Below, one piece after another: positions 1 through 13,152 of a DNA stretch of 64,000 nucleotides; positions within the stretch are counted from its first letter, which is position 1; the number at the start of each line of letters is the position of its first letter. The DNA is from Ignelater luminosus (taxonomy: Eukaryota; Arthropoda; Insecta; Coleoptera; Elateridae). A model generated the notes under the pieces. It ran no database searches. It saw nothing but the letters and a program-made list of their open reading frames with translations, and was not told where the DNA came from. The stretch is taken from the NCBI GenBank assembly GCA_011009095.1, contig VTPC01090696.1:108111-172110 (forward strand), read 5' to 3'. A program made the position numbers and the translations under genes.

Positions 1-530
1 TATTAAGAATGTTCATGTATTAATATCAACCCACAAAATAGTATACGGTTTCTGCGAGGGCAGGTTAAACATGTTATTAGATTATTGTTCTATCACTTGA
101 TCTCCCAGGTGTAAATACTTCTTCCGCATTCTGTATGATTAATTTGAAGTTTAAATTATCATTTGAATATTTTTATGTGTGCAATATAACTGTATTGTTT
201 TCAATGGTTACCTTATACAGTTATAATAAAGTAAAAAAGGACCAAGAAACTATTTTTTTTTTCACTTCTAAAGTACTTTAATAGTAAGTAATTTATGAAT
301 TCTGCAAAAAACATCATTAAAATATTTTTGAAACGGTCATATTTTCTTATGTTGACCAATAAATAAGCACTAAGAATTGTCTCTTTTAATTATTTACTAA
401 GGCAGTAAAATCACGTAGATGCTTTATTACAGGATATATTTGTGCTTTAAACTTATTCTTCTTTTCATTTTCTTGCATGTATTGAACTGTTTGATCTACT
501 TCAGTTTCAATTACCTCAAATCCGACCATT

Positions 531-561
<31 letters not shown>

Positions 562-3500
562 CTCGAAATGTCACGATAGTACCAAGTCTGTTTTGGTAAT
601 CTTCCTCTTTGCAACCTTCCAAAGTGTTTCCTACGTTCTCTTCAATGATATTTAATTGTCTTATTTCGTTCCGTCTAGCTCTTACTTTTTGCTGTGTTGA
701 CTTGGTCACTCCCAAATGTACTTAATGTTTTTTTACTATTTTAAACTCCCGCGAGTACTTCCTGTACTTCTATTGATCTTTTATATTTGGATTATTGATT
801 TTGTGTATTTATAAGACGATACTGTGTATGTCAATTTCTAGTTACAGTATTTCTATTTACATTCTAAACTGGTAAGTTTCCTATACAGGCAGTTAAGACT
901 TCTACAAGTATAACTGTAGTAATTCTTTAACGGAGATTCAAACGTAGCAGTTAGAGAACGTAAAAGAAAGAATATTAGGAGACTATAGGCTAAGCAGAAG
1001 AAATGACAGAGAAGATTATCTACCTGGAAAATGTCAAGATGCATTGCAAGATTATAAATTTACTACATCCTTGTGAAGCAAAGATAGAGAAACGAAATCA
1101 ACGATTGCAGGACAACCTCGTAATCGGTATAGGATCTGTATAATATGTACTAAACGTTAATTTCACTTTTTTATTTTTATAAAATATTTCCTCAAAAAAT
1201 GAGAAATCTGATCTGAGTGAGGAGGGTGAACAAATAAGTTAAATTTATTATATTGGCATGGATTTATACAAAAGTAATTGCAACAGAGAATATTGAAAGG
1301 AAAACGACAATTTACGATGGATTTCCAAATGAATGGCAGTTTCATAACATATAATATAAATCTCTTTGTTGTTTTATTTTGCTTTATTATTATAATTAAA
1401 TCTTCACCGCTTTTATTAATATTATGTATTGATTATAAATGTAAATAACTTCTTGACCGGCCTTCAAGACCAGTTACACACAACTACACATTTTTCAAAC
1501 GTTTTTTGTATCATCAATGCTAAAAATACAACTCAACAATAATGTAAACACAGCTTGTTAGATGCAACTGTCGACCTTCATGTACTTTGCCGAGGTTAGA
1601 TTGTATCGTATTGTTCTACAAGAGTGGCGCAACTGCATAATCATTGCAATTATCCAATGAAATCAACAATGACATCGTGCTGATCAATAATCAACTAATT
1701 AGAATGAAATCAAGGTAATTTTCCTGTTTTTACATTTTTCTTTTTTAAATTAACGAACGAAAGTGAAATTATTAATTAAATGCTTTTTTGTCGTTGATTT
1801 TTTATTGCTATTATTATAAATAGAATGTTATTGTTTAAGAAAAAAGGTAATAATATTATACAAAATCTTCGTGTAGCTTGTGGGTACAATTCTCACGGTT
1901 TCTGTTTCTGTAATAGAAACGGAAAGTGCTGGGTAATTCTAAAACATTCTCTAGATGCCACACCTGCCCTGACCTACTATACCTAAATCGTTATAGTTAT
2001 CTTTAACAACAAAAGTACATACTATAAATAGGATGGACTTTGATTAATAGCATTCCATTTCATGGAAATTGTATGAAATAACAATGGCGGTTAGTTAATG
2101 AAACTTTGTATTTCTTAGACTTCATCGAATGAGGTCTGTTGAGATAAAAAGGGATAAGAATGAACACATTAATCTTGTTAGTGTTGAGGTCAGGGGACAT
2201 TAAATAGTTTTGCTGGAATTAATATCTTGAAATGCAACTGTACTATTTTTGTAAATTAGTGATTTACGCACGTCTAATTTCGGCTTGCCTTGGCTTTTTA
2301 AATTAATGTTTTGTATCACTTTGGAGAATTCGCTGGTTTTGATCCTACTCTAAGTTGAATATCCGTGAAATATTATATAAACTTCTAAAACAGCAAGTGT
2401 ATTCTGTGCTTAACTACTTCCTGGTATTCACTAGAAAGGTACCGTTAAAAACTGCCAATTCAGTTTGTATCTTTTAAACAATTCCTATAAGCTATCGAAT
2501 AAAAGAAAACAGTAATGTACAGAAAAATTGATTTACGCTTTACATGGGATCAGCGTTCTTACTGTTACAAATCACTTTCTTGGATTGATCAACAAAAATG
2601 TAAAAGCGGAAACTAGAGTTTCAACAAAGCGCGAATGATACAAACTATACACTCACACACAAATACAGGATGATTTAAGAGGACTCTATAGCTTCATTGG
2701 TTTTGTTTTGATTTCTTCTAAGCAAAAGAAGGTAAATGTCATAAATGGACTTTTGAGTCATTATTTCAAAACAATTTCAGCTGTTGAAGAAAGTAAATTC
2801 CACTTTTGGTAAACTTAACCAATAACCAAAATAGGTTATCAGTATTTTGTCTCGTTTACAGAGATGATATGTTATAGTAGTTACGCAGTTAATACAACGC
2901 TTGAAATTAGTTAAAGATAATTAACATTTTTAGATACTCACTAGAAACAGTGCTACAATCTCCATATTTGAACGTTACAAATATTTCTGAAATCCTTTAA
3001 GTGGTAATACTTAAGTTTAAGAACGGTAACGAATACATAAGTACAACACGAACAGTTTCAAAATCCAAACCTTCTTATCAAAACCAGGAAGAGCTGTTAT
3101 TTGCTGTAGTATAAAAATTGTAGGCTCGACCGATAGAGCTAGAAGTGTTCAATAAAAAGAAAGTCGCAATCAGCCCATGCACTTTTTGATTGATTCATCT
3201 GCCTCATGTTTGCGCCTCAAACTTCTTCAATAGAAAAACTAACCGCATCCTAAAACGAAATCAAAAGTAGACATCCTTCCACTTAAATGCCAAGTTCTTT
3301 AAGAGGGTGACTACTAAATGTCGAGTTATGTTAGGCTGCTATCAAAGTGGGTCTGTATAATTATTCTCTGTACTGCCATGCACGACCTGATACGATCTTA
3401 AAAATAAAATCTAATAATGTAAGATGTCACAGTGCAGTGGCGCTGTGTCACACTGCCATACACGCCCGAATTACACTGTTCACCGGCCGAAATCAACTAG

Positions 3501-3727
3501 TTTGATTTTTCTGTGTTTGACAATGTAAATATAAAGTTTTATTGAACGTTGTTATTACCTACAGTTACAGGTGCATATACTGACTTGAAGTAGTTGATTT
3601 GGATAAATAACATTAGTAGAGGCAAGAAAACTTTTATGGGATACAAGTGACAAATTGTACCACAGCAGACATGTATCTGCCCTTCGAACGACAGCACGTC
3701 TAACGCAGGATTGGTTTCTAACAAGTA
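1..3727. other. AT-rich non-genic sequence upstream of mariner A
   Basis: No open frame with coding character or plausible exon was seen on either strand. The only simple structure is a TC microsatellite near 531-554. A slightly GC-richer stretch near 3,410-3,500 repeats short pieces resembling CACTGCCATACACG but has no coding frame. Confidence 0.6.
531..554. repeat. (TC)12 microsatellite
   Basis: Twelve uninterrupted TC dinucleotides inside AT-rich non-genic sequence. A second, similar tract lies at 30,962-30,982. Confidence 0.95.
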
Positions 3728-5002
3728 ACACTTGGGCTGAAAAGTCCCAGGCCTAACAAAGAAAACACGGTTTTTTTTGTTCAAAATTAGCTTTATTCAT
3801 CAACGTAATTTCCATCAAGAACAACGCAATCATTCCAGCGCCGCTCTAACATTTCAATACCACTTTTGTAGAACGATTTATCTTTTGCCTTAAAATAGGA
3901 CTCAGTTTCAGCGATAACCTCTTCATTCGAGCGAAATTTCTTACCGGCAAGCATTTTTTTTAGGTCTGCGAACAGCCAGTAGTCGCTGGGAGCCAAATCT
4001 GGCGAATACGGTGGATGTGGGAGCAATTCGAAGTTCAATTCATGTAGTTTTGCCATTGTTTTGATTGACTTGTGACACGGTGCGTTGTCTTGATGAAACA
4101 AAATTTTTTTCTTTGCCATATGCGGTCGTTTCTTTGCAATTTCGGCCTTCAAACGCTCCAATAACGCTATATAATATTCACTGTTGATGGTATTTCCCTT
4201 CTCAAGATAGTCGATGAATATTAGACCACGCACATCCCAAAATACCGAGGCCATAACCTTTCCAGCCGATTGTTGTGCTTTCGGTCGCTTTGGACGAGGT
4301 TCACCAGTTGCTGTCCACTCAGATGACGATCGTTTTGATTCCGGAGTGAAGTCATTGTCACATATCGACGCAAAAATTCCGGTTTGTTACATTTAAACAT
4401 GGCCAAACACTGCTCAGAAACATCAACACGTTCTTGTTTTTGGTGAACAGTGAGCAAACGCGGCACCCACTTTGAGCAGAGCTTTCTCATAGTCAAATGC
4501 TCATGCAATATAAAGCCAACACGTTCTTTTGATATCTTTACAATGTCAGCTAACTCACGCAACTTCACTTTTCGATCATTCAAAACGATTTTGTGGATTT
4601 TTTTGATGTTTTCTGGTGTTACCGCCTCATTTGGACGTCCACTGCGTTCTGCATCATCGGTGTCTCTACCACCACGTTTGAAGTCAGCAAACCAACGTTT
4701 TATTGTTGTTTCTGATGGAGCGGAGTCCCCATAACACTTTTCAAGCCATTGCTTCGCTTGAACGGTATTTTTTCCCATCAAGAAGCAGTGTAAAATTAAA
4801 ACACGAAATTGTTTTTGATCCATTGTTTTGAAAATAACAAAATTAGCGTCACTCTTAGCACAATAACTCACAAAATAATGAATAGAATATCATGAAATTT
4901 TAACAGCTGTCTTTTGAAGGTTAGTACTAACTGAAAAAGCGCTGAATGCAATAGAACTAGCGCCATCTATTTGTTAGGCCTGGGACTTTTTAGCCCATGT
5001 GT
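3728..5002 (-). mobile_element. Mariner A, irritans-type (Himar-like) Tc1/mariner element
   Basis: A complete 1,275-bp mariner bounded by TA target duplications (3,726-3,727 and 5,003-5,004). The terminal inverted repeats begin ACACTTGGGCTGAAAAGTCC on the left and ACACATGGGCTAAAAAGTCC on the right (reverse complement), and match for about 34 bp with two mismatches. The ends resemble the known Himar1 ends (ACA, then TTGGCTGATAAGTCCC). The element encodes one transposase on the minus strand, broken by a short deletion. It lies about 8 kb upstream of the first recognised host exon. Near-identical ends and a reading frame with one visible lesion suggest a fairly recent arrival. Confidence 0.93.
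3793..4823 (-). pseudogene. Mariner A transposase, single deletion removing the first catalytic Asp
   Basis: The frame starts at the MDQKQFRV methionine (4,823) and ends at a TAA at 3,793-3,795. The N-terminal part has the paired helix-turn-helix region and a WVPRLL linker motif. The second and third catalytic aspartates are present (FHQDNAPCH and YSPDLAPSDYWLF) with exactly 34 residues between them, which is the mariner DD34D arrangement. At 4,352/4,353 about 19 nt are missing between the codons for VTM and TPE. This is where mariner transposases carry DETWIHHY, so the first catalytic Asp is lost and the frame shifts. I see no other lesion, and the rest of the frame is open on both sides. 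The product is therefore catalytically dead, though the DNA-binding half could still be translated. The size of the deletion is inferred from family comparison. Confidence 0.9.
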
Positions 5003-5004
5003 TA

Positions 5005-8000
5005 CAATACACAAGTTAAAATCAATTTTATTAAACGTGTGCCAAATAATCTACGTGCTGTGTAGTGCGGAAATTTTATAAATTCTTGGTTCGAACTGTT
5101 TTTTCGGCAGTATACTGATACAATGTGACCACATTGTACAGCCATGCGCCGTGGGCCTTAAACAACAGTCTACGGTGTCACGAGCCACCCTTAACAGTAA
5201 AACGTTTCTGAAGAATTACAGAGGTTGGTATCTTTATCCCTTATTTTACAGCTTATAATTCTTAGTTGATGTTTCCGTATCTTATACACTAATAGACACA
5301 CTGTAGGGTCTATAACAGCCAACCGGTTCCTCTTATACGAAAAACAAATTTAAAACCATTTCCTGGAGTTCCAAACAGATTTCGTAAATCAAGATAGAAC
5401 TGGTTTATGTGCTATGTTGTGCTTTTATACGTACTTAACAGATGTTCGCATCTTTCTGAATTATGAAAAAAGTAAAAGGTAAATAAAACCATGCGTTTAA
5501 CCGCTTCACTTTATTGTAGGTTGAAGAAATTTATTTTTGAACGTTTGAGTTTGCACTTTAGAAGAAATAAACAAATCTGCAGAATTTATTATTGAAAAAA
5601 AACTCAAATTCTGTAATACTTCATTGGTAGACGTATACTGATTATCAAAATTATAAGAAGTTTATGAAGACAAATTAAATGAACATTACAATTTTCATTT
5701 TCGTCTTTACTTTTTTTTAATTTTTTAATTTTCATTTTTAGCTGAAAGGAAGCCATTGGGCTGTTCAGCCATGAAATGAAATAGTTTCTCCTTTCATTTA
5801 AATGCGTTCCACAACCTTTTATAACTTGATCCTATTTTCTACTATTTATAATTAGTAAATAAGAGATCTAAAAGCCATTGGTCTTATAGATAGTCTATAG
5901 GAAGTTAAATTTTAGTTTCAGATCGAATCACAATATGAAATTATCTACTATATTTGGTATACCTTTTGGTACGAGTTCGAAAACTTTTTCCAGTTATCGG
6001 ATTTTATAGATTACATAATTATTATAATAGGGTTAATTTAATATTAAAATGTCCCTGGAAATTATAACACGGAAAATATATGATCTTGTCATTTAATAAA
6101 AGTGCAACATTAAAACTCGATACAAATAACCTTCAGAATACATCACTGTTTATTACTCATTCACCAATGCGAATCGATACCTATACCCAATTTTTTCTTC
6201 TGATTATTATTATTACAATGCTAACCTTCCAATCTCAATTGAAGGATATCCGTTGTATTTACAAATTATTAAGAATGAAGATGTTAAATACTTATGAAAG
6301 GCGACAATTAAATATGACATTAAAATAAATAATGCATAATAAGCACTAACTGCAAGAAATTTCGCTAAATTGTTATAATGGGAATGCATTGTGTTACGAA
6401 AAGCGCGGTTAAAAGAAAACAGAAGGTAATGGTAACTGGGACATCATAGGCGGTGTTATTTGCAGGTGGAGAGGCGGCGGCCACGAAACAATGCAATGAT
6501 GCAACAACAAACACGACATACTAACACAGCGTTAACTTCTGTTACCTTTTATTATTTTACCTGCCACAACTAGTCATTCTTTAGGCCTCAGTTCTAGTGT
6601 AACGCGCCCGAGGCAATAAAATAGTATTGCGAGAGTCTCGAGAGAAAATTCCAAAAAACATCAGTTTTTGGGTGATTTTTTTTATGATCGTGAAGTGAAA
6701 ATTATAAATCACGTGTTCGAATTGTTTGAAAAATAACTAATTGGGTTTGATAATTAAATTAAGGAAATAAGATGCTGTATCATGCATTTAACAATTAAGA
6801 ATGGGCCGAAGGTATATTTTTATTTTATCACATTTGAATGTGAATGAATAAGAAGAATAAACATCTGAATTTATTTTGCATTATACCCAGCAATGCTCTT
6901 AAGTTTAATTTTTAATTAACCACCTTGATCTTTTAGAGGACGAATATTTATTTAAAAAATGGTTATGTAAATTTCTGTTTGTTGTTTTCATATCGTGGTC
7001 ATCAAACTTTCTGCATGTTCTTCTCATAGTTACTAATGCAGTATTATTTACAATACGAATCTCAATTTTTTTATTTACAATTGTTTCTAAATTTTTCATA
7101 TATTCCTGTTTGGTGAATAATTATTTCAGTATTGAAATACGCGGATTCGTGAGTGAACTTCTTAGTGACTGTAGTTCTGGGTAAAAAATTCTTGATTGTA
7201 CTAAAACGTTACAAATCGCTATTAACAGTGCCTGTTTTACTTATTCACATTTCTTATAAAAATATTGCTTTATAGCCCATAATGGAAAAAAGTGTCACAT
7301 TAAAAACAAGTGATTATAGGGATGCACCAATTTGGAAAATAGATGAAAAATTCGGAAAATTGTTCAAATCATCTGGGATTCAATCTACTTTTGCATTTCC
7401 GGCTTCTATTGCCGCCTAAGCAAGATCAAGCACAGAACGTCTTGTGTTCTTCCTACAGAAACATTTTTTTGTAATAATAGATTATTGCTTGCTTCGGTAT
7501 AATCTCGATGTACTAAAATGATCTTCATTTGGTTGTGTTTTTAATAATTCAAAAAAATTGACATCATTCATAGTTCTATAGTGTCATTAATTGTGATAAT
7601 TTCTTGGGAAAGCAAAAATCTCTAAATGATGCAAAACGACCACCATTTCGAAAGAAATGACGACTGACAGATCTTGATACTGTTTGGAATCTCATGTATT
7701 GAAAAATCTCTTAATGTCCATTCTAAGTGCAAAAACCAGAAAATCCCGAATTTCAAAGTTTACATGTCTCATTTTTGTATGGTTTCATCTGACAATGCGA
7801 CGTTCCTTCTTCGTCTGGTCTACCCATTGTTAGATATAATTCGTTTTCTCATCGTCATTTTATTCCGAAATAAATTCCTATTAAGACACTTATTTGAACA
7901 AAGTATTGAATTCTAATTCATACTTGACAAGATCTAAATAGGGAAGTCGTTATTCACTTATACTTTCATATTCATATCAGTTTTTATGTAATAAGAACCT

Positions 8001-11000
8001 ATAAAAATCACATACCTATAATGTTTATGAATAACAGAATTAAAAATCTACTTGATTTATTAAATCTTCCAGTTTGTATTTTATTTCACTTAAAGTTAAT
8101 AATCGTAATTGAAATAAATTTTATAAGTTTAAGCGTTACCTTTAACAGCTACTATTTATAGAAAGTAAAATTCTGTGAAATTTTTAAAAATATTATCAAG
8201 CGAGATAAATAAATCGTGCGACTATCTAGATCGTACAGCTCTGTGGTAACTGCATTTTAACACACAATTATTGTTTTACAAGAATTTATTATAAGACAAG
8301 ATGTTTATACGCCACTATAAAATATCATAACACACAGGACAAAGCAGATCGTGATATTCTAACAGTGTTGCATTAAATTAATCGACCGACGATGTGTCAG
8401 TTTTATACGAGATTCAACGAGATGGTATCAAGAACTTGCAAAAAAAAACAAAAGAATATATTATTTCTATGCGTGTTTTGTGTATTAAGTTTTAGTTTTG
8501 AAAGAGTTTAAGGCGTAAGGAAAAATGTTTATTGACACAAACTTTATTGGAATTTTGCAAGGAAATTATCACAATCAATGAAACAATGTTTTTCTATAAA
8601 CCTCATTAGTAGCCTATGTCGATATAACACGTGTTTCTGGAGTATTCCTACTATATCTGCTGGAAACATCCACAACAAATCTTCAAATAGACAGACATGT
8701 TTTTAATTTTCTTTTCAGAGACATTACAATTTCATATTTTCTTTTCAATGGTTTCTGTTGGACAAAATTGGCCAACTTCAATTTCAAAAGGATTCTGAAC
8801 TTATTAGCATATAAGTGGCATGTATACCTTATTGCCAACGAATCTCCACGCGCCGTTGACCAAATATGGAATAACATTGAAGTTTTATATACAATCTAGT
8901 GTAGTAAAACTTATTCCAAACGAGTCCAAAGTTATTGTCAGACGATAAATTGTGCTATCTGAGATTTTAAAACACAAATATTATCCTATATAATTGGTCA
9001 ATGATGCGAAAAAGGTCATTTTCAAATTCGCTCTGAATAATAGAGTTTACCTTGAAAATGATTTAGTTAATTGCAATCGATCCCACTATTTCAGGCATGG
9101 ACGAAGTTTGGCCTGTTATCCAAGTAAGCCCTACATAAAATGTTTATAGAGCCCATGCAAGAGTTCGAACATTGTGATAACAGAAATTATATGTCTATAA
9201 ATATTACATATATACTTTAGTAACAAAATTAAGTTTGACCTTCCACCAAGAATATTCTTCCAGCCACTAGCTGATGTTCCCATGAGTTTGATTCATTCAA
9301 TATAGAAAATTATTGGTTAGAAACAACGGTATCGTCTCAGGTGTGAGCTTAGTATGCAAATTTCTGATCATCAGATAGGCAGGAATGTTTTTTAAGGTAT
9401 GTAGCGTTCGTGAAGCAATTTTAATTTGATACCCCCCTCGTCCTTTTTACCATTATTATCTTATTTATGTGAGAATTTCTAAAGTGCTGGAGAAGTTTTA
9501 TTGGAGATCACACCAATGCTTTTGCTTTGAACAGTTCTAGAGGACATTTCCATAAAGTGTCCTGATGATCTGTAATGAGAAAGTCGTTATTTGTAGCAAT
9601 ATCAAAGAGTGTTCCATAAGACAGTTACATTATGTAAAGTTTTTTTTAATAAAACATTTTATATAGTTTGCAATTCTTCTATTCCTTTTTCAATGCTGTG
9701 CTGGCTAAAATCACACGGATTGTGGGGAGTTTAAGTCAAACACTTACAGAGTCTTTAGTAGTTTTTTTTTGTAAAACGCTGATAAACATAACTAGTCGTT
9801 CTGAAATGACTAATAAATGCTTTCTTCTGTTACATAGTTTAACACTTATTCTTTAAAAGCGATTATAAGATGTTAACTACATTATCTTTTCCATATGGAA
9901 GACCAAAAACCAAGGCAAAAATTCCAAGCTGCTTTTATAGCTTAGAATTCAGCATTGTTAAGCGTTCCAAATTCAGAATATATACATACATATGTCTTTC
10001 TATCCAGTTTATTTAATGAGATAAGTCAAAATATTATTGCCCTTTGAAGGTTACGATAATTGAGAATACTGCAACTTTCAATTATTAAAACTGGAGTGTT
10101 TAGATCATTACTATTTTTAATATTGTTCTAATTCTTAGTTACAATGTTGTGCATTCCGTGTAGCTGAAAGTATGGGTATTTATCTAAACCAACTAACTAT
10201 ACCCTGATTAATTGTAGATTTGTTCAGAACACACATTATAGGTTTACATTTGTGACATAACAGCTTAGGCAAATACCTGGAAGACCACTGGTGATACCAA
10301 ATGGCATCATTCTATAGTAATACATATAATCTCTACAAGGTCTCAACTGTTAGAAGTATTTGAGTTTTTATAGATAACTACAACTGTTGATAGGCATTTT
10401 CCAAATCAATAAGTGTAAATATTAACTTGCCTTATTGCAACACTAACTAAAACACAACTAAAATATCATTTGGACTAGGTTAGGAGTAATGTTATATTCT
10501 TATAATTGGACTGATAGAAGCCTTAAAAATCCTTCCAAAATCTGTCTGATTTAGCAAACACTACAATCTGAGTGAATATGGCACTGACCTAGCTTAAAGA
10601 AGATATACCTCATAGTTTTCTTATTAGAATTACACATACTTTCATTAAATTACCCTTCTTTTTGTATTTTTTGCGAATATAATCAAGGTATTTGCATTTT
10701 GCTGAATGATATTTCTCGCAGCATTCTTATTGATTGTTTATTTTCCTTCTCTCCTCTGTTCTTCATTTTTTTACATAATCAATGTCTTTTAACAGTATCT
10801 CTTCTGATTCCTTTCCTGACTAATTCTAAAGCAAAGACCAACTTTAACGTTTCATTTTTTAATATTTCCATATTCCTTTCGATATCTCTTGGAAAAGTTC
10901 AGTCCATGGAAAAAATAAAAATCAATGGCGTCTTCAGTTTTCAGGCGCTCACTGCATCCTCTATGACAGAACATAACAACTGTAGTTTTCTCGGAAGAAA

Positions 11001-13089
11001 CTTCTTATAAAGTTATACAAAAGTCACTAATTTAAGAAGATACGAGACTTGATTTAATCTCGATTACCGATCGTCATTTGTTTTATACAACAAAAGTCTT
11101 GTATTTGTCGACTTTTTTTTGTGATAACAATTCATGTATTTTTAGTAGACAATAGACTGGGTAATTTATAAAAAAGGAAATGATACTACGTATAGGTTAT
11201 ATCAGGAAGAAAAAATTTATCTAAATGTGACTTTCTCGTTTTCGAGATAAAACTCAAAATGCTCATTTTTAGTTTTCAGGGATTTGAAAAAAGGAAACAA
11301 AGGTGAATAGATTTAGACTTAGTTGTTCAGTGAAGTTTACTCTACAAACGTCTTAAATATCTAGTTATTTGTGCAATCTTGAAAATTTTCGTGCATTTTG
11401 CAATTCTGCACAACGACTGCTTTCTGTTTTCAACCGCCAATTGTTTTACTTCAGATTTTGTTCCATGGCCTCTTAATTTCTCCCTTCTGGATGTTTCGGT
11501 TCTCCCACTGTAGATGTATCTTTTGCTTGTTTTTTCTTTTGCTTTGCTTGGTCAATAATTATACATGTAAATAACGTCAAGCGGCGTTCGAGTATCTTTC
11601 AAAAACCTCTACCACACCTGTTTCAGACTGTAGAACAAAACTCAGCAATGGTGGAAGACCATTTATAGTGTCTCCGGGTACTAAGGTCTACAAAGCTGTT
11701 TTGGCTTGTCTCCCCCTCCTTATTTTGGGCTCCAGTAGGAATATCTGTATCCACAAACCATCCAAATCTGACCAGTAGCACGCGGAAAGAAAAAAAGGCC
11801 ATTTTCCTCTTTGACAAGCTTGTCCTTCGATTTTATTTAACCAGTAATGTAAACCTTCCAGAATGTATTTCTATAAACAACTGTTTCATTATGAAATGAA
11901 CTGTTATGATTGCTGCTGTGTCTGTTTTTAACTGTTATTGAAGGAACAGTTGCATATTTGTATTAAAATTTTTACAAACAACTGTAAATGTAAATAACTT
12001 TCTGAGTTGACCAAGAATAGAATTGTTGAGCTTTCTTACTTTTGACGAAAACTTTTTGATACTTTCTGGTATTTGGCAATTAAGAATTTTTAGAACAACT
12101 TCATAAATGTCAACCTCTCTAGTATTATAATATATTGGCAACATATTCATATTTTATTCCTGATTTAAACTTGTTTCGAACTAAAGGAAATATGAAATTT
12201 TAGGATCCGCCTATAAATCTCATTAAACGAGCGAGACGCCTGTAATTAAATAGTAAAACCTGATAGATGTAAATTAGGCAAGGAGATATTTCACACGCAA
12301 TTTTGTAAAATAACTGTAAATAACTTATGTAAGAATTAATTGCGTCGACATTATTATTATCGTTATTATTATTAAAAAAAGTAAGCAAGTCTGTGTGAAA
12401 TTATTGCCAATTAAAGCAATTACACCGTGGTAAGTGAGTCTGAGGTTCAAAGTTTGGCGTACTTGCGTATATCCGGTTTAATGGCGATTAAAAAAAAATA
12501 AAAAACAGTTACCTTCAAGGACTTGTAGTAAAGATAATGAGAAACTGAAATTATGAAAAATGTCATCAGTTGTACTGACGCTTTGTCTTGAGCAAGACAG
12601 AAATTGTCACGTTCAACTCGCTTTATAGATGTAATGCCTTTTTTTTCAAAATTGTATTGATCTTATTATGATTACGGTAATAAGCTCAATTAAATGACTT
12701 AATTATTGATGTGACGAAATCGCGAACGCGTATTATTATTATTTCAGCGCATGCGAGAAACATTGGAAACAAACGCTGTACTGAAACATTCACAAAACGT
12801 CCATATACGAATGAAAAGATCGATATTATTAATCGGTCAATTGATTGGAACAACTCGTTACAATTCTTGATAGTGATAGTATAGTCCACCTGCACCACTC
12901 TCACTACAAGGACTGAAATAATATAATTCTTGTTCGCGTCGTTTCAGTATAGAAATAAAAGTGTAACAGGTACATTTTGTTTATAATTTGAAGTGAAAAA
13001 ACTTTATTCTTCTTAATTAACAAGTGAGGATTGTACTAACTGAAGATCAGTGCTCATCATATGATTTAAAGACTGTCGTGCCATGTTGA
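5005..13089. other. Long AT-rich stretch without a supported gene
   Basis: No exon could be supported. A CpG-richer patch sits near 6,440-6,640 and includes a splice-like TTTGCAG followed by GTGGAGAGGCGGCGG. A 45-codon ATG-to-stop frame lies at 7,282-7,419. The branch-site-like TACTAAC at 13,034-13,040, with an AG at 13,049-13,050, might mark the 3' end of an upstream 5'UTR intron of the main gene. None of these is strong enough to call a gene. Confidence 0.5.
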
Positions 13090-13152
13090 ATGGTGGTGAT
13101 CGTGATTATAGTGGACCCCCGTGGTCCAAGATTTCGACATAGACCACCTCCT
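13090..13152 (+). CDS. Exon 1 (putative first coding exon, residues 1-21)
   Basis: ATG at 13,090 follows an in-frame TGA at 13,087, so this is the first possible Met in the frame that leads into exon 2. It encodes a short hydrophobic start (VVIVIIV) and then DPRGPRFRHRPPP. The donor is GTCAGT at 13,153, which leaves phase 0. Another ATG at 13,083 has a better -3 base (G), but its frame stops at 13,140 and cannot be spliced in frame to exon 2 with any GT present. The hydrophobic residues look unlike the rest of the protein, so the true N-terminus could instead begin nearer the DPRGPR segment, or come from an upstream exon joined directly to exon 2. Confidence 0.5.

Noticed and set aside
13083..13142. 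Alternative start ATG at 13,083 with a better -3 context
   Set aside because: Its frame stops at 13,140-13,142, and none of the GT sites upstream of that stop joins it in frame to exon 2.
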